From Acidobacteriaceae bacterium (lineage in GTDB: Bacteria; Acidobacteriota; Terriglobia; Terriglobales; Acidobacteriaceae): 12,167 bases of DNA. Below, piece by piece: positions 6,122 through 12,167 of the stretch. The first letter of the stretch is position 1, and each line of letters opens with the position of its first letter. The notes below the pieces were generated by a model, which was not told the DNA's origin, did no database searches, and saw only the letters and a program-made list of their open reading frames with translations. The translations under genes and the position numbers were made by a program. The DNA is taken from assembly GCA_003162255.1 (NCBI GenBank), contig PMMJ01000432.1:7893-20059 (forward strand), written 5' to 3'.

Positions 6122-6306
6122 TCAGGACCTCAGGGCGTTGAAGGTGTTTACGCAGGTGCGAGGGGAAGTTCCAGGGCACGCGACATTTCGCGTTCAATAT
6201 AGCCGACTTGCGAGGACTTATCCAGCGATTTGCGTCGATATCATCCCATAGGAATAGCTCACGTTCTTGTGGGTTCCGGGCGTGTTGTCGGCTAACCTTA
6301 CCTCAC

Positions 6307-6346
6307 CGGATTATCTCCCGGTTGCCCGTCATTGGGGCACAATCCG
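6307..6346. promoter_or_regulatory. Nested inverted repeat upstream of the MFS gene
   Basis: CGGATT (6307-6312) pairs with AATCCG (6341-6346), and inside it TGCCC (6323-6327) pairs with GGGCA (6335-6339) around a 7-nt loop. As RNA this would be a stem with a 10-nt bulge on one side. As DNA the outer arms could be an operator half-site pair for an unseen regulator. It lies in the 245-base gap between the divergent ICMT-type and MFS genes, where I see no gene. The role is open. Confidence 0.3.
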
Positions 6347-6366
6347 AGAGGTCGCGCTAATTCGCT

Positions 6367-7803
6367 GTGAAGAGGGGTATATACCGAAGACCTGAAGACA
6401 TCTCGACGGAGCAGCCTGTCGTATTTAATCCCCTAACTGTTGGAATTCCGGTATACTCCGCCCTACCCGGACTCCCGTCCGCCGGAGACACCTGCCTGGC
6501 CGAAGCCGCGTTGCCCTCGATCTTGCCCGCTGCCGTCCAGCTTGGGGACCGCACGCGGCACCACATTGCTCTGCGGTTGCTGCCCTTTCTTTTCGTCCTT
6601 TACATCACTAATTATGTCGACCGCACGAACGTGGCCTACGCCGCGATCGGGATGTCTCGTGACCTTGGCTTCAGCGACCGCGTGTTTGGAATGGGAGCAG
6701 GCATTTTCTTCATCAGCTACGTGGCCTTGCAGATGCCCGGCGCCTTGTTGGTCGAACGCTGGAGCGCGCGCCGGATGATCTCCGCGACCATGATCGCGTG
6801 GGGATCGCTGACGGCGCTGACAGCACTGGTGCACACTCCAGCTCAACTGTACCTGGCACGCTTTGTGTTAGGCGCAGCGGAGGCCGGTTTTTTCCCGGGG
6901 GTTATCGTCTATCTGAGTCACTGGTTCATACGCGAGGACCGCGCCAAGGCAACCAGCAACTTCATGGCGGCAATTCCCATGTCATTCGTCATTGGATCGC
7001 CACTTGCAGGCTGGATTCTCGGCCACAACTGGTTCGCCGTCGCGGGCTGGCGCTGGCTGTTCGTTCTCGAGGGGATGCCTGCCATCGTGCTGGGCGTGGT
7101 TGCGTTTTTCTACCTGACGGACTGGCCGGGCCAAGCGACCTGGCTGGCTTCCGAGCGGCTGCAATGGATTGAACAAAAGCTGCGACAAGAAAAGGCAGCC
7201 GGCACAGAAGCGATCACACTGCGTCAGACCCTCTCGTCTCGCACCATTCTGTTGCTGGCGGCAGTGACTTTTCTCAATTATCTTGCGGTCTATACTTTCG
7301 TTTTCTGGTTCCCGACCATGCTGAAACGGCAGTCGGGGTTTTCGGACGTGAATGTCGGCCTGATCGGCGCCGTACCCTACTTGGTTCTTTTCATCGCCAT
7401 GCAAGTAAACGGATGGCACTCCGACCAAAGCCGCGAAAGGTACTGGCACTCAGCGATCCCGCTTTTTATCGCGGCAGCCGGATTTCTGGGCCTCGTCAGT
7501 CAACCACGGTCCATACCGTTCTCACTCGTATTGTTCACCATGGTGGCCCTGGGCTCTGCCTATCTCCCCGCCTTCTGGGCGATACCAACCGAAATCCTGA
7601 GCCAGACGGCCGCCGCTGCCGCAGTTGGAATGATCAATGCCGTTGGGAGCGTTGCCGGCTTTGCTGGCCCTTTCTTGTTCGGTTACCTGAATACGCGAAC
7701 GGGATCATTTTCGTACGGACTGGCGGTGATGGCAGTCTCCGCCGTGACGGGAGGGACGCTGATGCTGTGTTCGCGGAAGAGCGCACGAGCACTTGCCGGC
7801 TGA
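6367..7803 (+). CDS. MFS transporter, anion:cation symporter (ACS) type
   Basis: This inner-membrane secondary transporter likely has twelve helices and imports an organic anion such as a sugar acid, dicarboxylate or aromatic acid with protons. The ACS signature is clear: FVLYITNYVDRTNVAYA at about 75-91 (helix 1) and the loop 2-3 motif LLVERWSARRMI near 127-138. Helix 4 contains ARFVLGAAEAGFFPGVIVYLS, and the loop-6 region has TDWPGQATWL. The substrate is not deducible. The frame opens at GTG 6367 (478 residues), but helix 1 then starts only at about residue 69. A GGAG at 6484-6487 sits 8 nt before an in-frame CTG at 6496 (435 residues), and a TTG at 6511 would give 430; ACS proteins are usually 420-440. 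The true start may therefore be downstream. No regulator or catabolic gene adjoins it. Confidence 0.92.
   Translation: MKRGIYRRPEDISTEQPVVFNPLTVGIPVYSALPGLPSAGDTCLAEAALPSILPAAVQLGDRTRHHIALRLLPFLFVLYITNYVDRTNVAYAAIGMSRDLGFSDRVFGMGAGIFFISYVALQMPGALLVERWSARRMISATMIAWGSLTALTALVHTPAQLYLARFVLGAAEAGFFPGVIVYLSHWFIREDRAKATSNFMAAIPMSFVIGSPLAGWILGHNWFAVAGWRWLFVLEGMPAIVLGVVAFFYLTDWPGQATWLASERLQWIEQKLRQEKAAGTEAITLRQTLSSRTILLLAAVTFLNYLAVYTFVFWFPTMLKRQSGFSDVNVGLIGAVPYLVLFIAMQVNGWHSDQSRERYWHSAIPLFIAAAGFLGLVSQPRSIPFSLVLFTMVALGSAYLPAFWAIPTEILSQTAAAAAVGMINAVGSVAGFAGPFLFGYLNTRTGSFSYGLAVMAVSAVTGGTLMLCSRKSARALAG
6452..6457 (+). promoter_or_regulatory. Candidate -10 element (TATACT) for the MFS gene
   Basis: TATACT at 6452-6457 lies inside the long MFS reading frame but about 40 nt before the alternative start at 6496 and its GGAG site. 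If it is a real -10 box, the first 30 or so codons of the long frame are not transcribed. No good -35 hexamer is visible 17 nt upstream, so this is suggestive only. Confidence 0.2.
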
Positions 7804-8100
7804 AACGCCTGCCGGTTAAACCGCAGCGCGGAAATCGCCGCCGGCAAACAACCCGGCGTTGTCAGCTATAATCCTTCTACAGAATAGCCGTCCGCGGCGA
7901 GCCGGCAAAAGCGCCTCGGATCCCGCCTTCCGGGGACGCCGTCGTGGGAGTTGGCTAGAGCGCTGCGGAAAGAAGTCGGATGCCGATGCCTAGCCCCTAA
8001 AAGGGCATCTTATACCGAAGAGGTTACGGCATCGCCAATACAATGCCCCTGACACGAAGCTTGGGTTCTGCCGCAGCTTACTAACGCAACTTGGAGCGAG
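7804..8100 (+). promoter_or_regulatory. Leader region of the TonB gene
   Basis: The 297 bases between the MFS stop and the TonB ATG hold no gene of normal size. TATAAT at 7867-7872 is a perfect -10 hexamer, but no convincing -35 accompanies it; if used, the leader would be about 220 nt. A tandem GATGCC (7979-7984 and 7985-7990) is complementary to GGCATC at 8004-8009 and again at 8028-8033, allowing alternative stems; CGATGCC/GGCATCG is a 7-bp match for the distal pair. A six-codon ORF (ATG 7980 to TAA 7998-8000, M-P-M-P-S-P) overlaps the tandem repeat. GCCGGCAAA is repeated at 7840 and 7901. These features are seen; a regulatory role is inferred. Confidence 0.35.
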
Positions 8101-9681
8101 ATGGAATCCCCGGAGAGAAAACTGTTGAGATTCTTGGTGGAACGTGATCCGGCGAGCCCGGAGTTCTGGCGCGGAGTTCGCACGACTTTTCGTTCGCCCG
8201 TCGACGACGAATTCGGCATGTGGCGGGATGTCTTTGTGCAGCAACCGCTGCCGTGGGGACGCTTTCTGCAATCCGCGCTGCTGCACACGGCGGCGGTTGC
8301 TCTCATTTGGACGATTTCGATCTCGTGGATTCGGCAGCAGAAAATTCTGGCCCAGGCGGCGTTTGACCGGTCGTCGCTGGTGACTTATACGCCGGAAGAG
8401 TATCTGCCGCCGCTCGACACAGGCACACCTGAGGCTCCGAAGGCGCAAAAGGGAGATCCGGTCTACGCCAAGCAGCCAATCCTCTCGGTTCCGCGGGAAG
8501 CGGACAACCGGACTCAAACCGTTGTCGTGCCGCCCGATCTCAAGCTCGACCACGACGTTGCTTTGCCCAACATCATTGCCACCGGAGCCATCGTTCCGGC
8601 GGTTCCGCTGGATGCCACGCGCGCTTCGTCAAACCGGCTCGTCGCACCGGAGACGCAAGTCGTGGCGCCCCCGCCGGAAGTGGAGTTTGCGCGCGACCGC
8701 GTGGTTCAATCGGCGATGAAATCGGACATCATTGCGCCGCCTCCGGAACTGACGCAATCGACGAAAGGACACGTCGGGCTCCTGAACATTGGGCCGAGTG
8801 ACATCGTGGCGCCGGCTCCGCAACTCACGCTGGCGGAACAAGATACGCTGGCGGCTCGCGGCAAAGGACGAGTGCCGGGCGGTGGCGTAGTCCCCGTGGC
8901 TCCGCCTCCTAGCCTGGCGGGGGCACGCGGCAGCAGCGCTGGCGGACGGCTGGTTGCGTTGGGGATTCATCCTGTCGCGCCCAGCGGACCGGTCGTTGTT
9001 CCCGGGGGCAATCGCCGTGGGACATTTGCCGCGGGTCCGCAGGGGAAAACGGGCGCTTCGGGGACTCCAGAGTTGACGGGATCGAAACTGGACACGAGAA
9101 ACGCGGGCGGATTCGGCACGCGTAACAAGGGATCTCTACCGGCTGGCCTGCATGTGGGCGCCGCGGACGACGCTCACGAGATGGTTGGCCTTTCGACTGC
9201 GGGACCGGCCGCGGGCGGGCGTTCCAAGGGGCGCGTTGCCTCTCCGGTTTCCGACGATAAAATCACCGACTTGGATCGCCAGGTTTTTGGCGGCAGGCGT
9301 CCTTATACGACGCCGCTGAACATGCCGAACCTGAATTCGTCGAGCGGCAGCTGGGAGATACGGTTTGCAGAACTCGATGCGGGCCGTAAAGAAAAAGAAG
9401 GCGACCTGGTGGCGCCTCTGGCCACGGAACAATCCGACCCAGGCTATCCGCTGGAATTGATGCGCGCCAACGTGCAGGGCATGGTCACGCTCTATGCGGT
9501 AATTCACTCCGATGGGAAAGTGGGCGATATTCGGGTCCTCAACAGCCCGGACGACCGGCTGGATTCCTATGCCGCGAGAGCGCTGGCCCGCTGGAAATTC
9601 GCGCCAGCGGAACGAGGGGGGAAGCCCGTCGCGATCGAAGCACTGGTGAAGATTCCGTTTCGAGTCCGGCGGAATTTCTGA
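8101..9681 (+). CDS. TonB family energy transducer with long linker
   Basis: This inner-membrane-anchored transducer would carry proton-motive energy from ExbB/ExbD to outer-membrane TonB-dependent receptors. It has an unusually long cytoplasmic head (residues 1-54), one membrane helix (about 55-77, FLQSALLHTAAVALIW...), and a roughly 360-residue periplasmic linker rich in Pro, Gly, Ala and Val. The TonB C-terminal domain is at about 438-525, with the DPGYP entry (446-450), VTLYAVIHSDGKVGDI, the AARALARWKFAPAERGGKPV block (491-510) and a final IPFRVRR. In the linker a short motif, V/I-V/I-A-P-P-P-x-L/V, recurs at 187-194, 210-217, 235-242 (APAP variant) and 266-272. At 526 residues it is about twice the length of E. 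coli TonB. The ATG at 8101 follows TTGGAGCGAG. ExbB and ExbD are not in the window. It is convergent with the cyclase-like gene, only 24 nt between stops. Confidence 0.9.
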   Translation: MESPERKLLRFLVERDPASPEFWRGVRTTFRSPVDDEFGMWRDVFVQQPLPWGRFLQSALLHTAAVALIWTISISWIRQQKILAQAAFDRSSLVTYTPEEYLPPLDTGTPEAPKAQKGDPVYAKQPILSVPREADNRTQTVVVPPDLKLDHDVALPNIIATGAIVPAVPLDATRASSNRLVAPETQVVAPPPEVEFARDRVVQSAMKSDIIAPPPELTQSTKGHVGLLNIGPSDIVAPAPQLTLAEQDTLAARGKGRVPGGGVVPVAPPPSLAGARGSSAGGRLVALGIHPVAPSGPVVVPGGNRRGTFAAGPQGKTGASGTPELTGSKLDTRNAGGFGTRNKGSLPAGLHVGAADDAHEMVGLSTAGPAAGGRSKGRVASPVSDDKITDLDRQVFGGRRPYTTPLNMPNLNSSSGSWEIRFAELDAGRKEKEGDLVAPLATEQSDPGYPLELMRANVQGMVTLYAVIHSDGKVGDIRVLNSPDDRLDSYAARALARWKFAPAERGGKPVAIEALVKIPFRVRRNF

Positions 9682-9705
9682 ATGGGGTTGAGGCGGATTT
9701 GAATT

Positions 9706-11973
9706 CTAACGCGGAGCCGACGCGGATTTTTCGCTAGACAGGGCGGCGTAGACCGCGGGGTTGGCGCAAACTTCGTAATAGTAGCGGCCGGTCCACTGCA
9801 GGATGGATAGATCGCGGACATCAACTTGGGCGATGCGGCTCTTGCGGATCGCAATCTTGCGAAACACTCCATTGGCGATGGGAACGGTGCCGACGAAAAA
9901 CTCATGCTGCTCGTCGACCCAGGGTCCGGCAAAGCCCGGCTCTCGGGGATTTGCTTCCCAGGGAGAAAGCGAGATTTCCTGCTGCAGTTTGTGGAAAGCC
10001 GCTTCACTCAAACAGATTCCACCTACATTGTAGTTAAGGCGCATTTCTTCGATGCCGGCTTCGGCGTTCGCGCCGTCATTGGGGCTGGTTCCGTTATTGC
10101 CGCCGCCTCCGATCTGAACCGAGTACACCTGGAAGACTCCAACATCGGGCGCGAGTTTCTTGCGGACGCGCTTGTTGCATGAGGAGAGACGGTCGCTCTC
10201 ATTGATGGCGTCGGAAATCATGATGCGGTGCTCGCCATCCATCAGGTAAAGCGGAGCCGAATCCTGGTAGGCGATGCCGAGGCCGACTTCCATCTGGGGC
10301 AGACCGGAGCGTTCCAAAAGTTGGTTGTACTCGTGCAGCAGGCTCACAACCTCCCACGCCAAAACGCAAGTGCGGCCGACGCTGAGCATGGTTTCGCCTT
10401 CGCGCTCAAGCAGCGCGACAATGATGGCGTCGCCTTCGAGGAAGACTTTGGTGGCGCCGTATTTCGCGAGCAACTTGTTGACTGGATCGTAGAAATTAAG
10501 GCTGAAATACGAGGCGGCGTTCATGCCTTTTTCCATCAGCGAGCGCGTGAGGCGCGAAGAGTCGCGCACGTCGGCCTTCAGAATGACATGGTGAACGACC
10601 CGATCCTCGGCAGGCTTCTGGTCTTCGGGGGGCAGGAACTCATAGAGCATGCTGTTGAGGGTGGAGAGTTTGCGGACTTTGTCGTCGCTGACCAGGTTGA
10701 TGCTGTCAAAACCAACGCTCAGAGCTTCGAGTCCGCGCAGGTCGCGGTGATAGCAAATGAGGTCGCGCAGAAGACGGGCGGCAAAACGGCTGCGCTCCGA
10801 GCCGCGGCACGAGGCCACGCGCCCGATGGCGGCAAAGAGGCGGTCGGGATGAAGCCGGCTTTCGCCAACGATCTTTTCGACGCGCGCCGCTTCTTCGCGG
10901 AAGATCAGCGCGTTCTTGAGCTGCTGCGGATTTACCTTGGGGGCATATTCAGCGAGCAAAGGAACGGCTTCATACGAAGCAACGACGTTCAAAAGAACGC
11001 CTTCGCGCAGCAGCATGCGGGTCCAGATGTCGAGGCGGTCTTTTCTCTGTCGATCTTCCGGGGTCGAGTCTTCGCCGCTGCCGGTGCCAACCAGGGTGTC
11101 GGCGTTTTCGGGAACATTCAGCGCCTGCTCCAGATGCTCATCGTCAATGCTTTCGCCGTATCCTAGTTCGCGCAGAAAATTCAACGCAAACTGGCGGAGA
11201 CTGGGGAAACGGTCGGGATCTTTGTCGAAGTTGCCGAACATGTAATAGTGCTCGGCGCACAGATAATCGTCGCGTCCATCCTCGGTAAGAATCAGAGGAT
11301 TGAGGAACAGGCGATAGCATACGGCGGGCAATTCGCCGAGCAGGGAGCGGCGAGTGCGGGCCAGCGTATCTTTTTCGATCTCGCGAAGCAGACGAAACAT
11401 CTCCTGCCCGGCGCGGCGAAGAATGATTTTTTTGCGGATCTGGAAAGAAGAGACGAGCTCCTGGGTCTGCATCATCTTCATTTGCCGCACGCCCTCGAGC
11501 GCCTTCGTCTTGGCGCGGCACTGTTCGAGAATCCTGACAAACTGCGCTTGCAACTCGGTGCGTATGAACTTGAGCACGGCCAGGCGGCCCAGCACGTCGA
11601 TCGATGGGTTGCCTTCCGACTTGGCGCGATTCAGAATCGCAAGATGAATCGAGACCAGCAAAGTCTTCAGGTCAGCGGGGTCGGGCTTGCGCAGTTTAGG
11701 GGCAGCCTCGGCGGCGCGTATGAACTTGTTCTGGGCCGGAGCGGACGGAACGTCCATTTCGAACAGCGATTCCACCTCGCCGAAGCGGCAGATGTAACGC
11801 GCGAGATGAAAACTTAAGTCCGCCGTAATACGCGGGCTGAGAAAAACGTCGTAGCGGAGATTGTCGACGCCCAGCTTCAAATCGCTGAAGGCGAGCGTGA
11901 GACCGTAGTACTGCAGATCGGGCCGGGTAGGCGGTTCGGCACTGCGCAAACGAAAGATTGGGAGCTTGGGCAT
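9706..11973 (-). CDS. Large protein with C-terminal class III nucleotide cyclase-like domain
   Basis: This 755-residue soluble protein has no signal peptide or membrane segment. Residues about 455-620 resemble a class III adenylate/guanylate cyclase: HHVILKADVRDSSRLTRSL (461-479) matches the first metal-Asp strand (D468), and KYGATKVFLEGDAIIV (504-519) carries the second metal Asp in GD (D515). VGLGIAY (563-569) is the central strand, and ISDAINESDRLSS (586-598) supplies the substrate-binding Asp (D588), transition-state Asn (N591) and Arg (R595). The usual purine-specifying Lys four residues before the GD aspartate is Phe (F511). The N-terminal ~455 residues are mostly helical (clear helices near 100-210) and unrecognised. 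A low-complexity GGGGNNGTSPNDG loop (622-634) and a ~120-residue unassigned tail follow. ATG is at 11971-11973 with a weak AGAGA; the stop is TAG. Function is inferred: nucleotide signalling or a degenerate nucleotide sensor. Confidence 0.8.
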   Translation of the reverse strand: MPKLPIFRLRSAEPPTRPDLQYYGLTLAFSDLKLGVDNLRYDVFLSPRITADLSFHLARYICRFGEVESLFEMDVPSAPAQNKFIRAAEAAPKLRKPDPADLKTLLVSIHLAILNRAKSEGNPSIDVLGRLAVLKFIRTELQAQFVRILEQCRAKTKALEGVRQMKMMQTQELVSSFQIRKKIILRRAGQEMFRLLREIEKDTLARTRRSLLGELPAVCYRLFLNPLILTEDGRDDYLCAEHYYMFGNFDKDPDRFPSLRQFALNFLRELGYGESIDDEHLEQALNVPENADTLVGTGSGEDSTPEDRQRKDRLDIWTRMLLREGVLLNVVASYEAVPLLAEYAPKVNPQQLKNALIFREEAARVEKIVGESRLHPDRLFAAIGRVASCRGSERSRFAARLLRDLICYHRDLRGLEALSVGFDSINLVSDDKVRKLSTLNSMLYEFLPPEDQKPAEDRVVHHVILKADVRDSSRLTRSLMEKGMNAASYFSLNFYDPVNKLLAKYGATKVFLEGDAIIVALLEREGETMLSVGRTCVLAWEVVSLLHEYNQLLERSGLPQMEVGLGIAYQDSAPLYLMDGEHRIMISDAINESDRLSSCNKRVRKKLAPDVGVFQVYSVQIGGGGNNGTSPNDGANAEAGIEEMRLNYNVGGICLSEAAFHKLQQEISLSPWEANPREPGFAGPWVDEQHEFFVGTVPIANGVFRKIAIRKSRIAQVDVRDLSILQWTGRYYYEVCANPAVYAALSSEKSASAPR

Positions 11974-12064
11974 TGTCTCTGACTGCTCGCAAACTGCTGA
12001 AACTGCGGTCCTAAGCAGCAGACTAGCACGACGCCGGAGGGGTCGAAAGTTACCCTAGTGCCAG

Positions 12065-12079
12065 CGCGGAATCTCCGCG
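12065..12079 (-). terminator. Small perfect hairpin between the edge ORF and the cyclase-like gene
   Basis: CGCGGA (12065-12070), ATC, TCCGCG (12074-12079) is a 6-bp stem with a 3-nt loop. It lies about 20 nt past the stop of the possible edge gene on the minus strand. It could end that transcript, but there is no T-run. Confidence 0.25.
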
Positions 12080-12098
12080 GTAACGGCCCCGGCAACGG

Positions 12099-12167
12099 CT
12101 ATTGACTGGCGCGGCGTGCCTTATCAAATTCATCGCCATTCTTCCAGCCGACGAGGTGCGCCTGGTT
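12099..12167 (-). CDS. Possible C-terminal end of a gene cut by the right edge
   Basis: Reading the minus strand in from the window edge gives 22 codons ending LVGWKNGDEFDKARRASQ, then TAG at 12099-12101. The sequence is charged, helix-like and plausible as the tail of a real protein. It lies upstream of the cyclase-like gene on the same strand with a 125-nt gap. It is far too short to name, and chance cannot be excluded. Confidence 0.3.
   Translation of the reverse strand, partial: NQAHLVGWKNGDEFDKARRASQ

Noticed and set aside
5504..6202. 232-codon plus-strand open frame opposite the ICMT-type gene
   Set aside because: It is a charged, repetitive product that mirrors the hydrophobic codons of the membrane protein on the other strand; the minus strand carries the RHP-x-Y-x-G motif.
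7990..8553. 187-codon minus-strand open frame over the TonB 5' end
   Set aside because: It is arginine-rich shadow sequence without recognisable domains, overlapping the membrane helix and linker of TonB.
8629..8910. Recurrent GCGCCGCC/CCGCCG-like words in the TonB linker as a DNA repeat array
   Set aside because: They follow from the repeated Ala-Pro-Pro-Pro codons of the linker; spacing and sequence vary too much for a CRISPR or satellite array.
10228..11166. 312-codon plus-strand open frame opposite the cyclase-like gene
   Set aside because: It lies antisense to a frame with clear cyclase motifs, has no ribosome site, and its composition is what the complement of a GC-rich gene gives.

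Overview
The window reads as chromosomal DNA of a free-living, diderm, GC-rich soil-type bacterium. Gene content suggests an acidobacterium: a TonB with a long low-complexity linker, a secreted SYLF protein, DUF4256 and an ArsR/SRPBCC cassette. This lineage call is an inference from gene style, as there is no rRNA or other marker here. I see no rRNA, tRNA, CRISPR array, insertion sequence, phage gene or plasmid origin.

Layout, left to right. (1) The 3' two thirds of a hydantoinase/oxoprolinase subunit A gene (+, cut by the left edge) meets, tail to tail, a 64-codon zinc-ribbon protein gene (-), with a hairpin between the stops. (2) Two genes on the minus strand encode exported proteins: an unknown 173-aa protein followed by a SYLF (Ysc84-like) lipid-binding protein. 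(3) About 380 bases hold no convincing gene. (4) A tight four-gene minus-strand operon follows in transcription order: ArsR-type repressor, VOC/glyoxalase-fold protein (frameshifted in this sequence), SRPBCC/AHSA1 protein and DUF4256 protein. Junctions are 10-21 nt, and a TA-rich palindrome overlaps the repressor's start region. (5) An ICMT-type integral-membrane methyltransferase lies upstream on the same strand. (6) An MFS transporter of the anion:cation symporter type (+) has an uncertain start and an inverted repeat just upstream. (7) A 526-aa TonB energy transducer (+) follows a roughly 300-base leader with repeated GATGCC/GGCATC elements. (8) Converging on it, with only 24 nt between stops, is a 755-aa minus-strand protein. 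I read its C-terminal third as a divergent class III nucleotide cyclase domain behind a large unrecognised helical region. (9) The right edge may hold the last codons of another minus-strand gene.

How the genes work together: the ArsR-VOC-SRPBCC-DUF4256 set is the one clear functional unit, a small self-regulated cassette of soluble proteins. The SYLF and unknown exported proteins may form a cell-envelope pair. The MFS transporter and TonB are separate transport functions: the former in the inner membrane, the latter powering outer-membrane receptors with ExbB/ExbD that are not in the window. The cyclase-like protein is the least explained and most interesting gene. No complete new defence or mobile system is visible.
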